Shown piece after piece: positions 44,112 to 54,423 of a stretch of 64,000 nucleotides of DNA. A program made the position numbers and the translations under genes. Within the stretch, counting starts at the first letter, position 1, and each line of letters starts with the position of its first letter. The DNA lies in the NCBI GenBank assembly GCA_902806565.1, contig CADCXA010000065.1:186001-250000 (forward strand), written 5' to 3'. The notes under the pieces were generated by a model that saw only the letters and a program-made list of their open reading frames with translations, was not told where the DNA came from and searched no databases. Source of the DNA: Hypoxylon rubiginosum (taxonomy: Eukaryota > Ascomycota > Sordariomycetes > Xylariales > Hypoxylaceae).

Positions 44112-45701
44112 ATGTCGCTCGACCCCCCTCCCTACCTCGGGTCCCTTCAGAATAACGTCCGCCAAAGGCCAATTCCTTGGGATGGTGCAGCTAGAGCAGG
44201 CACCATCACCGAGGCTCAATTGGCCAAAATCAGGGCGGTCGACAAAGTGAGAAGGGAGCAGAGAAAGCAGGTGGTAGAAGGCGATCTCGACGGTTACCGA
44301 ATATTATTTGTTGGAGAAGCTGGCACTCCTGGTGTCCTTCAGTCGGCGAGCCAGCGTTCCGATGTCGTGCAGTACATTCTCGTCCTACTAAGCGATCTCC
44401 TCGATGGTGCGTTCATCCCCTGCGAATGCACTCCAGTCTAAGCTACACTGAGAGACCTACTATTCTGTCGATATCCTCAACTCGGATATACTAACATCAT
44501 CGTTGTAGGCGTTCCGGCTCTTGCGAAAGCGCTCTTCAAGGACTCCAACCCATATCAACATCTCTTACCTCTACTTGCACACTCGAACAACCCAGAAGAC
44601 CCTATTCCTCTACTTACCTCTACCGCCCTCGCTGCCTTGATGGCCAACTCAAAAGACGAATCCCAGTCAACAGAAAATGCTTTACCCCTGGTACTAAGCT
44701 ACCTCTGCGGCCTAGTCAAGAATTCCAACGATGCAGGACTGCAAGACATTGCTGTGATGGAATACTCGTCTCTCCTATATGGACAATCGTCTCGACAACT
44801 CTTCTGGAAGCAAAGAAGCGAGACTGTGGCTCCCTTAATCGACATCCTGCGAAAGGCGGCAGGCATTGGTGGCGAGTCTTCAGCTAGTCTCTGGAGCGGA
44901 AATAACACCACAAGAAGCAGCGGCTTCGAGGGCCTAAGCGGTGGAGTTGGGTTACAGCTTTTGTACCACGTCTTGCTGGTGCTTTGGCAACTAAGCTTTG
45001 AAGCAGAAGACATTGGTGATGATCTGAACGAGTAAGGAGAAAGCCACATTATATGGCATCCGAAAGCTTGCAACTAACATTGACGTAGTGAATATGATAT
45101 TGTCCTTTTATACACTCAACTACTACGGCTATCACCAAAGGAGAAGACCACGCGGCTTCTTCTGTCGACCCTAAACAACCTCCTCGAAGCGAACCCGTCA
45201 ACCTTACTCCCAACAGCTGTTTTGGCTAGGCTGCCCGCACTACTCCAAAACGTCGGTGGCCGTCACCTAACGGACCCGGACTTGCAGGAGGATTTGGAAA
45301 CGCTGAAGGAGATGCTAGAGGAATATCGGAAAACCAAGACCACATTCGACGAGTACGCTGCCGAGGTTCAGTCGGGACATCTACGGTGGTCACCACCTCA
45401 TCGTCACCAAACATTCTGGACCGAAAATGCACGAAAGATTCTTGACTTTGAAAACGGGGAAATCCCACGAAAGCTGGCGGATATCATGAAGAAACCGTGG
45501 GAGAACGACAAAGCGGTGCTGGCGATTGCTTGCAATGACGTGGGAAATCTAGTCAAGGAGGTGCCAGAGAAGCGATACCAACTGGAGAAGTTGGGCTTGA
45601 AGACGCGCATCATGGAACTCATGCAGGATTCGGATGAGAACGTACGATGGGAGAGCTTGCGAGCACTTGGTGGATGGCTTAAGTACAGCTTTGAGAATTA
45701 A
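44112..45701 (+). CDS. VMA13: V-type proton ATPase subunit H
   Basis: Three exons, 44112-44406, 44509-45031 and 45089-45701, 476 aa. The armadillo-like helical N-terminal part (residues about 1-330) and the C-terminal domain (about 350-470) are complete. The signature SGHLRWSPPHRHQTFWTENA lies near residue 375, followed by KPWENDKAVLAIACNDVGNLVKE and DENVRWESLRALGGWLKYSF. Subunit H bridges V1 and Vo, activates the assembled pump and silences free V1 (family knowledge). Length matches the family. Confidence 0.97.
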
Positions 45702-46481
45702 TGACTCGGCACTCGGGTGTGTGAATACGATTATACTCTTACTGTATTCTTTCAGTTGTTATTATTACTACTGCACTGGCGGCGCGGGTGCAAGGATGGC
45801 AGCATACTATTAGGTAGAATTGAAGACTCTACAAACTGAGTTAAGCAAGTCTTGCCAAACTATCTATGTCTCTAATCTTGTTTCTAATCTCGACGTGGAC
45901 TAGACATTATAATAGTAACATCTATAAGGTATACTCTTATCTATAAGATCTCGTTTATCTCTAAAATATCACCTCCATCTTTATAATATCTCTTATATCT
46001 ATAAACATATCTTATATCTATAGACTGTCCCTATAACTAGAAAAAAACACTTCTTTTATCTATAAAAGATCTCTTCTATCTATAACAAGATATGGCTAGG
46101 TTGAGCTTTACAGTGCTTACATGCGCTAAAACATAATACCCCAGCTTTTATCCCAGCTGCCGCATGTCCGGTATTCGGGGTTTCGGCTTGAGACGGCAAC
46201 AGTGAGCCAAAAGATACCCCTCTTACCCAATTGCACCACTTCTTTACATGTAATAAAGAATACCTACGTAGGTAGTCCTCGGTGATGTACCCGATAGCGC
46301 TACTTACCCCCTTCTTGGCCTCTTAACTCTTCCCTCTTCCGGGCACTCCGTATCTTTTGGAGGCTGGTTCACCCGAGGGTTTAACAAAAGGAGGCCCGCT
46401 CCTACCGAATTGGAGTTGATTTATATCTATCAGCTTGTCTTCTTCACTAGCGAGTCTAGCGAGTAGAATATAAACCCCATC
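45702..46481. other. Intergenic with degenerate ATCTATAA repeats
   Basis: No gene is supported. It holds the repeat array listed separately and the palindrome TACCTACGTAGGTA at 46261-46274. Confidence 0.4.
45915..46092 (+). repeat. Degenerate array with TATCTATAA core, period about 20 bp
   Basis: Eight or so variants of (T/C)ATCT(A/C/T)TA(A/G) recur roughly every 20 bases. The array is diverged and AT-rich, about 400 bp before the dehydrogenase gene. Confidence 0.65.
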
Positions 46482-48262
46482 ATGCACCGTCTCGCACGCA
46501 CACGAAGTCTCACCGCCAGCGCCGGCCGCACCGCAACTCGCCTCTCTTCCTCCTTCTCGTCTCCGGCCTCTCCGATCATGGCATCTCGAACGACGGCCGC
46601 GAGGCGGATAGCCGCAACGGCCCAGCATCTCCGCCCCATGAGCGCGTTAGCCTCGACGGCGACGAGCTACCCTACAACCCACGAGAGGATCGCTAAGCCC
46701 GAAGATACGCCCTGGTTCGTGGATAACGAGTTCCTGCCCAGCAAAGCCGACAAGTTTATCGAGCTGTACGACCCGGCCACGAACAATCTCATAACGCGGG
46801 TACCTCAGTCAACCGATGCCGAGCTACAGGCCGCCGTCGATAGCGCTCAGAAGGCGTTCCCGGCCTGGCGGAGCATGAGCGTGCTCGCCCGCCAGCAGAT
46901 CATGTTCAAGTACGTCAACTTGATCCGGGAGAACTGGGATCGCCTGGCTGCGAGCATCACATTAGAGCAGGGCAAGACGTTTGTAGATGCGAGGGGCGAC
47001 GTGCTGAGAGGTCTGCAGGTCGCGGAGGCTGCGTGCGGTGCCCCGGAGTTTTTGAAGGGTGAAATACTCGAGGTTGCTAAGGATATGGAGACGAGGTCTT
47101 ACAAGGAGCCATTGGGCGTCGTGGCCGCCATTTGCCCTTTCAGTACGTATTCATTTTATACCCAATTGGTTTCGAAGAGGGGTTGCTTACCATTCCGTGC
47201 TTGATAGACTTCCCTGCTATGATCCCGCTGTGGTGTATTCCCATCGCGACGGTAACCGGCAACACCATAATCGTAAAACCTTCCGAGAGAGATCCCGGCG
47301 CAACCATGATCCTGGCTGAGCTAGCGAAGAAAGCTGGTTTCCCCCCTGGCGTTATCAACGTCATTCACGGCGCCCACCGAACCGTCGACTTCATCCTCGA
47401 TGCCCCGGAGATCAAGGCGGTAAGCTTTGTTGGCGGCAACAAGGCTGGCGAGTATATCTATAGCAGAGCCTCCGCCAACGGCAAGAGAGTACAGGCCAAC
47501 CTGGGTGCCAAGAACCACGCGGCCGTCATGCCGGACTGCAACAAGAACCAATTCCTCAACGCCGTTTCCGGAGCCGCTTTTGGCGCCGCTGGCCAGCGTT
47601 GCATGGCGCTCAGCACGCTGGTCATGGTTGGCGAGACGAAGGAGTGGCTTTCTGACCTAGCGGAGAGTGCCAAGCAGCTCCACGTCAACGGTGGCTTCGA
47701 AGAGGGCACCGACCTAGGCCCTGTCATCTCGCCGCAGAGCAAGGAGAGGATCGAGAGCCTGATTAAGAGTGCCGAGGAGGAGGGCGCGACTATTCTGCTA
47801 GACGGTCGCGGCTTTAAGCCCGAGAAATACCCCAACGGAAACTGGGTGGGACCGACCATCATCACCAATGTAACGGCAGATATGAAATGCTACAAGGAAG
47901 AGATCTTCGGACCGGTACTGGTGTGTCTGAACGTAGACACGCTCGACGAGGCCATCGAACTGATCAACAAGAACGAATACGGCAACGGCACGGCCATCTT
48001 CACACGATCGGGTCCTACGGCGGAGACATTCAGACGCAACATCGAGGCCGGCCAGGTCGGTATCAACGTACCAATCCCTGTACCATTGCCCATGTTCTCG
48101 TTCACGGGCAACAAGAAGAGTATCGCAGGAGGCGGCGCCAACACGTTCTACGGCCAACCCGGTGTTAATTTCTACACGCAACAAAAGACGGTAACGGCGA
48201 TGTGGTCAAGTGCCGATGCTGTCTCGAAGAAGGCGGATGTTGCTATGCCTACGCACAACTAA
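46482..48262 (+). CDS. Methylmalonate-semialdehyde dehydrogenase (acylating), mitochondrial
   Basis: Two exons, 46482-47142 and 47208-48262, 571 aa. The N-terminal 55 aa, rich in Arg/Ser/Ala and without acidic residues, form a mitochondrial presequence; internal Mets at about 33 and 53 could give shorter forms. The ALDH fold has [13 protein letters not shown] across the intron, the Rossmann KPSERDPGA, the glycine motif [13 protein letters not shown] and the nucleophile Cys near residue 349 in GQRCMALS. The ALDH6 ending [18 protein letters not shown] is intact. It converts methylmalonate semialdehyde (and malonate semialdehyde) to acyl-CoA in valine and pyrimidine breakdown (family knowledge). 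The intron is 65 bp. Confidence 0.96.
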
Positions 48263-48807
48263 AAAAGGATGATCATAGGGGAGGATGTTCTTACGCAGAC
48301 TGTATATACCTTCGTATTTAATCATGGCGTGCTGCAATGAAATGAGCAATGACATTGTGAGATTATAAATGATTGCATTTGTATCACAGATTGTGTGTTT
48401 TGTGTGTGGTGATTCAGTCTTTGTCAGGGTTCCTGACTGCCAGCGTAGTTAAAGAGAGCCAACGAAAGCCGAGGGCGAAATTCGGACTTGTACAGAATAT
48501 ACGAAATAGATAACCCGAAGTTCTAGCTACAACTTCAAAAATCAAGGGTGGAACCTTTTTAATCTTCAAATGTTTTGATATTACTATGTCTAGCCTGCAA
48601 TTCTACTTACTCCTTCACATGTATACCGAGGTATTACTCGTCTTATGCTGTTCTTTTCTGAAGTCGTCACTGTGAATATCGCTAAGTCGTAACCGGACTA
48701 AAGGGCGCCTCCAACCTCCAACGGGGTTTCGCCACGAACAAATTGACATATTAGTAAAAGCTTCCCCCCCTTTCTCACTCACTCGCCCAAACATCCAATT
48801 ATGAACA
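48263..48807. other. Intergenic, no gene seen
   Basis: A TGTGTGTTTTGTGTGTGG run near 48391 lies in the 3' flank of the dehydrogenase. Nothing else is recognised. Confidence 0.35.
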
Positions 48808-50646
48808 ATGAACACGAGCAACAGCACCGAGCCCAGTCCCGGTTCTCCGAATCCCCAGGACCAAGATGGAGTCGTTATCGATAACCGCGAGGTCCAGGAC
48901 ATAACCGATCTGCCAAATGATCTGTTTCTGCTCGTCACCTCGTACCTCTCACCGCAGGACTGCGTCCTCTGCCGCCGCGTGAGCCGCGCGTGGCTCGAGG
49001 CGTTCGGCAGCGCGGACGCGTCGTGGAACTTCATGCGATGGCACTTTTCCCGCTCGCGCGAGATGCGGACGGCTTCGGGGGAGCGGCTCGGCGAGGAGGA
49101 GGAAGAGGAGGAGCCTCTGGTGGCACGCGACTGGGCGCGCGTCTTCGCGGAGGTGGCGAGGAGGTACTATTACATACGGTCGGCCAAGCCGCGGCTGATC
49201 GAGAAGGTCGACGTCGTCCAGGAGGTAGCAGGCAGCAAAGGAGGCGGATCATCGTTCCGCGGGGTCTCGCCCTGGAGCCGCTGGCTGCAGTGGAACGACA
49301 ACGTGGCCGCGTTCCAGCACCGCGACCCGACGTGGTGCTTCGACGACGGGCTGCTGGTCTACCCGGAGGCCGCCTCGGGGCGCTACGTGGCCTACGACCT
49401 GGAGACGAGGCTCCGCTCCGCCGTGCCGTTCGACGGGTCGGACAAGACGGTCCGCCGCCTGCGGCTCACCTGCGGCGTGCTCGTCGTCGAGTGGTGCGAG
49501 CGCGAGCCGTACCACCAGCTGAACGACCGGGAGATGGTCCACCGCCACTTCGCCACGGCGTTCGACGTGCGGCGCCGCCGGGTACAGAAGCCACCATCAC
49601 CTCCTCCTCCTTTGTCGTCACCATCGTCGTCCGAATCCGAATCTCCGCGGTTCACGTGGGACGTCGCGTTCCGGTGCGAGTGGAAGATCCACTTCCTGGG
49701 CCTGCCGCTGAACAGCCACGACCGCTTCTTCTCGGCGCACACGGCGACGCACTACGCGCTGTACCTCTGGCAGCCGAACCGGTCGCCCTGGGGCGAGGAG
49801 GACCCGCTCGAGCAGCTCACCGTCTGGGACATCTCGTCCCCGTCGTCGTACGGCCCGTCCCTCGACCCGACGGGCGTCGTGCGCAAGAAGCTCCTCGCCG
49901 CCGGGGCGGAGGCCGGCCCGGCGGTGGTCAATCGGTTCTCGTGGCGGGACCTCGAGTTCCTGGGGTTAAGGCAGCGCTGCACGCCGTGCCTGCGCGAGGT
50001 GCTGCTGGATGAGCACAACGTCTATGTTCATGAGGAGGAGCACCGGTGGCTGGCGGGCCAGCACTCGAGCCTCTCGCCGCCGCGGCACCACCTCGTCCGC
50101 TGCACCGGCGTGCCGTTCGCCGGCGTGGGCCCGCGCTGGTTCGACCAGTGCTGCGCCGACGGCGACGTGCATATGAGCTTCTGCCCCCGCGCGGGGTCCT
50201 TCGCGCGGGTTAGTAACAGTAGCGGTAGCGGTAGCAGCGGCGGGAACAGCACGAATGTGCCTAGTGGTAGTAGTAGTGGTGCTGGGACCACGTGGCCGGG
50301 CCGCGCGCCTTGCTGGCGCCACGAGGAGTTCCCGTACCTGACGGTCAGCGACGCGGTGGACACGGGCGCGGGCGTAAGGGTGGTGGCGCGCCAGTGCTTC
50401 ATGGTGGAGGCGCTGTCGTCGTTCGTGCTGCCCAAGATCAGCGTCGAGGAGAAGGGGGACGAAGACGGGGACGGGGAGAACGGGGATGGAGATGAAGAGC
50501 AGGAGGCGGCGGAGGAGCAGCCGTCTGAGGTTAGGTTCGCAGACGACATGTGGTGGGAACTGCTAGCGAAAGGGCGCATCGCCGGGGACGAGCGGTGGGT
50601 CGTCGGTGAGGATCGTGATGGGAGGGTTACTATTGTGCGCTTTTGA
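48808..50646 (+). CDS. F-box protein
   Basis: An intronless frame of 612 aa, GC-rich. The F-box is at about residues 32-72: ITDLPNDLFLLVTSYLSPQD, then CVLCRRVSRAWLEAF. It probably binds Skp1 in an SCF ubiquitin ligase (family inference). The remainder has no repeats I can name; segments such as PWSRWLQWNDN, GRYVAYDLETR and LTVWDISSPSS suggest a degenerate propeller of the kind common in large fungal F-box proteins. Low-complexity inserts (polyPro/Ser near 265, Ser/Gly near 475, Asp/Glu/Gly near 560) look recent. Substrate unknown. Confidence 0.85.
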   Translation: MNTSNSTEPSPGSPNPQDQDGVVIDNREVQDITDLPNDLFLLVTSYLSPQDCVLCRRVSRAWLEAFGSADASWNFMRWHFSRSREMRTASGERLGEEEEEEEPLVARDWARVFAEVARRYYYIRSAKPRLIEKVDVVQEVAGSKGGGSSFRGVSPWSRWLQWNDNVAAFQHRDPTWCFDDGLLVYPEAASGRYVAYDLETRLRSAVPFDGSDKTVRRLRLTCGVLVVEWCEREPYHQLNDREMVHRHFATAFDVRRRRVQKPPSPPPPLSSPSSSESESPRFTWDVAFRCEWKIHFLGLPLNSHDRFFSAHTATHYALYLWQPNRSPWGEEDPLEQLTVWDISSPSSYGPSLDPTGVVRKKLLAAGAEAGPAVVNRFSWRDLEFLGLRQRCTPCLREVLLDEHNVYVHEEEHRWLAGQHSSLSPPRHHLVRCTGVPFAGVGPRWFDQCCADGDVHMSFCPRAGSFARVSNSSGSGSSGGNSTNVPSGSSSGAGTTWPGRAPCWRHEEFPYLTVSDAVDTGAGVRVVARQCFMVEALSSFVLPKISVEEKGDEDGDGENGDGDEEQEAAEEQPSEVRFADDMWWELLAKGRIAGDERWVVGEDRDGRVTIVRF

Positions 50647-51555
50647 ATCGTACACATGCATGCATATAGAATAGCATTCAGTGCGCTGACTTGCGTAGCC
50701 AACCGACGAATATAGACGTTAGAAGATGGGTTGGATATATAATCTACTGGCACTCCTAAATATAGACATTTTGAAGCAGTAACTAGAGCAGTCCGTGAAT
50801 ATACTCCTTTACGTAGGTATCGTTCAACACTGACCTTCTTCTACCTTACAACAAATATCCACTAACATCTTCCTCTGAATCCTTTTTTTTCTTATTATTT
50901 TTCTTATACATGGCTACTTTCTACACAGTCCTAGTTCTAGTCGTGTTCTATCTAACAATTTCTTACAGCTATACACATGAAATGCCATTAGTAAGGGTCT
51001 CTCATAAATTTTATGTGAGCTAGGATCCGGCCGATACTGGTACTTTATCAGATCGATACCAGTGATCAGCCCGCAGCCGGAGATGCACGAAATTTGCTCG
51101 AGACTACTTCTTATTGGACAATTCGACGGTGATCGATCCGCTCTTGGCACAACCCCGACGAGCTGGGAGTTCGAGACTACCTAGCTCTTGGACCGATAGC
51201 CCTTCTTGCCCTTCTAGGCAGGCCGAGTTGAAGAGGTGGTGGGACTAGAGGAGGATCCCGAGGAATCCTCCAGGTCTGCCCTAGCTTGCCGTCCCGACGT
51301 GCAGCCATTGGTAGCTGTTAGCTAGCTGAATTGTAACTGCAACCTTACGATAGGCGGGGCAGGACGCCATGAGTTTTCCTTTAAAATACTACTGGCGACT
51401 CTTCTCAGCAGAATAGGTTTTCCTCTCATCTCCAAGGTGTGCCGGATTGTTGCTTTTTCCTGCCAAGGTGTAAATCCCTAGGTACCTTCAATCCTATCAG
51501 TCGACGGGTAGTGAGTGAGTCAGCCAACAAGACCTAGACTTGAACAGAGAGAACC
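50647..51555. other. Intergenic, possible small coding remnant
   Basis: On the minus strand around 51190-51290 a frame reads like a Ser-rich tail followed by KGKKGYRSKS, interrupted by stops. It may be a relic, but no family is recognised. Confidence 0.3.
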
Positions 51556-53019
51556 ATGGAGTTGAAGACTCTTTTGCTCTCCTTGGCAGCTCTGCCCCTC
51601 ACCAGGGCAGAGACCGTCCTCGGCGTCTACATCTTCCACCGTCATGGCGACCGCTCAGCCAAGAGTCTACCTCCGGTCAACCTGACTTCGTTAGGTGCCG
51701 ACCAGGTATTCCAGTCCGGAAACTTCTACCGTGAGCGCTATGTGTCGTCCAACGCCAGCGCTCCCATCCATGGATTGAGCACCGACATCGCCGTCCCCTC
51801 GCAGCTCAGCGTCCTGTCGCCTTCGGACGCCGTTCTGCAGAGCTCCTCCATAGCTTTCCTGCAGGGCGTCTACCCGCCCGCAGGCAGTCTCAGTGTGTCG
51901 ACGCTCGCCAACAGTTCCGAGGTGGAGGCGCCCTTGGGAGGCTACCAGTACGTTCCCGTGACGTCGTCGACGACGGCGTCGACCAGCACCAACGCCGAGA
52001 GCTCGGAATGGCTGCAGGGCGGCTCAGGATGCGGCAACGCCGTCGTGAGTTCCAACAACTATTTCCAGTCGGCCGAGTACGTCAGCACGCTCGACTCGAC
52101 CAAGTCGTTCTACAGCAACCTGTCGCCCGTCATCGGCGGCGTCTTCGGCTCCAGCCAGGCCACCTTCAAGAACGCCTACACCATCTTCGACTACCTCAAC
52201 GTGGGCCGCATCCACAACGCGACCATCCCGTCGTCGGACCTCCTGACCAGCGAGACCGTTTTCCAGCTGCGGACCCTGGCCGACAACCACGAGTGGAACC
52301 TGGCCTACAACGAGAGTGACACGATCCGCGCCGTCGCGGGCGCCACGCTCGCCGCGCAGATCCTGCAGCAGCTCAACAGCACGCTGACCGGCAAGGGCGC
52401 GACGCCGGTGAGCATCCAGTTCGGCGCGTACGCGTCCTTCATGTCCTTCTTCGGGCTGGCGCAGCTGCACAAGGTGTCCGCCGACTTCACGGGCGTCGTC
52501 GACTACGCATCGTCCATCGTGTTCGAGCTCGTCACCAACGCCACCACCGTCTCCAGCACGAGCTACCCGGCCGCCGCCGACGTGTCGGTCCGCTTCCTCA
52601 TGGCCAACGGCACCGCCGCCCAGAACCCGCTGACGGCGTACCCGCTCTTCGGCCAGGGCGACGTCCTGCTGCCCTGGACCACCTTCGCCAGCGAGATGGG
52701 CAAGTTCGCCATCGGCGACACCGGCGCTTGGTGCCAGGCCTGCGGCAACACCACCGGCGTGTGCGCTTCCTCCTCCCCCTCCACTTCCGGTTCCAGCGAC
52801 GATGGCGGCAGTGCCGCTTCTACGTCCGGCAACGGCATCTCGCTGCCCGTCGCCGGCGTCATCGGCGCGCTCGTCACGCTCGTCGTCATCCTCGGCGTCG
52901 AGGGCCTAGTATACGCGCTCGTGGGCCTCAAGCTGGTCAAGAAGTCGACGCTGGCTTCCGCTCTCGCGGGGACTGGGGCTGTCGGCAGCAACGGCGCCGC
53001 GGCCGGTGCGAAGGCTTGA
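51556..53019 (+). CDS. Membrane-anchored histidine acid phosphatase-like protein, probably inactive
   Basis: An intronless frame of 487 aa. A signal peptide (about residues 1-18, TLLLSLAALPLTRA) is followed by the branch-2 histidine phosphatase motif FHRHGDRSAK near residue 28. Many NxS/T sites follow (secreted, glycosylated). Where active enzymes carry the proton-donor HD motif, the sequence is FGAYASFMSFFGL (near residue 290), lacking both residues. A Ser-rich linker (about 405-425) leads to one TM helix (VAGVIGALVTLVVILGVEGLVYALV) and a short tail. Related fungal proteins are annotated as acid phosphatases; here catalytic loss is inferred from the missing motif. Confidence 0.85.
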   Translation: MELKTLLLSLAALPLTRAETVLGVYIFHRHGDRSAKSLPPVNLTSLGADQVFQSGNFYRERYVSSNASAPIHGLSTDIAVPSQLSVLSPSDAVLQSSSIAFLQGVYPPAGSLSVSTLANSSEVEAPLGGYQYVPVTSSTTASTSTNAESSEWLQGGSGCGNAVVSSNNYFQSAEYVSTLDSTKSFYSNLSPVIGGVFGSSQATFKNAYTIFDYLNVGRIHNATIPSSDLLTSETVFQLRTLADNHEWNLAYNESDTIRAVAGATLAAQILQQLNSTLTGKGATPVSIQFGAYASFMSFFGLAQLHKVSADFTGVVDYASSIVFELVTNATTVSSTSYPAAADVSVRFLMANGTAAQNPLTAYPLFGQGDVLLPWTTFASEMGKFAIGDTGAWCQACGNTTGVCASSSPSTSGSSDDGGSAASTSGNGISLPVAGVIGALVTLVVILGVEGLVYALVGLKLVKKSTLASALAGTGAVGSNGAAAGAKA

Positions 53020-54423
53020 TTAGATGCGTAGATCTCCGGGTTGCACGCTCGGTTTTGCTATGCTGAGAATAGGTCTTGTGTGGTTTGTGTGTTATCTACT
53101 AGCACCTGGTGTGAGAATAGTCGAGAAAGATGTATGAACGATGAACGAACGATAGATAATGAGGACTTTCTGTAGCTAACCTGCTTGACCTTAGTTACGA
53201 TACCAAATAATTAGTTGAAAATAGTGATTGGATGTATGAAGTTGAGGTTATGATGAATACTGTAAAATCGATATTAAAAGGGGGGAACCACTATTGCGAA
53301 TTCCCGACCAACAATACAGAAAACAGCCGTCTTCATTGGCAAATTCAACGGTGTACTCTCACCTCATAGATACAGTGCAATGGGAATTGCAAACCCAAAA
53401 TTTAGGACGCTCCCTATTATAGACACAGACTAGGCGCATATTCTGGGTACTTCAAAGCCCAGGGCTTCAATACCACGTTAGTCCCTAATAACCACAAACC
53501 CATGACATCGAGGTCTACCCTGCCATGCCATCAAGGTAAGAAATTTGTGTAAGGTAGGGGCCGGAGAGATATTAATTCTAAGATGAACTTGCGTCGCCAT
53601 TAAACCGCGAATTTGGGAGGATTCGACTATATATGAGGGCTGACTGCTCAACGGGACGAGCGAGTATACGAGAGCTCATTGCTATCACCACACGAAGCTA
53701 CAAAAAAGAAAAGAAAAAGGAACTGGCCACTTGGGGAATCGAACCCCAGGGCCTAGCAACACCTATAACTATACTTTAAGGATAGTGTAAGAATGATATT
53801 CGCTAGACCGAACCAACTAGGCCTTATTCGCCTGGTATGAAAGTCGCTACTGATATATTATTGCAAGTTTAGTATGGCTTATATGCTCTTTTTAGAGAGT
53901 TCGAGCAGTGGTTTCATATTCCTAATGAATCTATGCTATCATCGGCTTGGCGAATTCGTAACGAGGCATAGGTACTACACTTTACATTCAGGAGACGTGA
54001 GTTACTATCACTAGTTATAACTTTACCTACCTATAAGACATGAAGAGATAGTGAAATTTTTGGCAAAAGCTAGGCACCTATGTAGTCACATATCTTTCAT
54101 TATGTATACGGATCTTCAACTACGAGGTACGGAATACCAGAGTAGATATATCTACTCCCTTTCTACTACATTATGTATCCATTAAACTCTCCTTTTCAGT
54201 ACACGAAGCCCTACCTGACCTGTAGGTAAGATATTATCTAAATGATGAATCTTGACTGTCACGATACAGGGTGTAGGAAATGGGGGTTTAATGGCATTAT
54301 TATGTCAAGAGGATCTAAACCTATCTGACATCCTCTTGACCTATCTGGCAGAAGCCATTGCTATGCAACTAGAACAATCTCTGCCCTCCTCGTTCTAAGC
54401 TAGGTTACTGATGTTGACTTCCC
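53020..54423. other. Intergenic, 1.4 kb, with a tRNA-like sequence
   Basis: Apart from the tRNA-like stretch at 53724-53831 nothing is recognised. Sequence beyond 53,850 is AT-leaning. Confidence 0.4.
53724..53831 (-). pseudogene. Degenerate tRNA-like sequence
   Basis: On the minus strand GCCTAGTTGG resembles an A box/D arm, and TGGGGTTCGATTCCCCA forms a perfect T arm with B box, followed by AGTGGCC-A as a 3' acceptor strand. The 5' strand present does not pair with that acceptor strand. About 35 extra bases lie between the boxes, so an intron or a long variable arm would be needed. No anticodon stem could be set with confidence. A decayed tRNA gene is the best call. Confidence 0.5.

Noticed and set aside
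48990..50012. 340-codon alternative frame inside the F-box gene
   Set aside because: Arg/Gly/Pro/Ala-rich shadow produced by high GC; the F-box frame has the recognisable domain.
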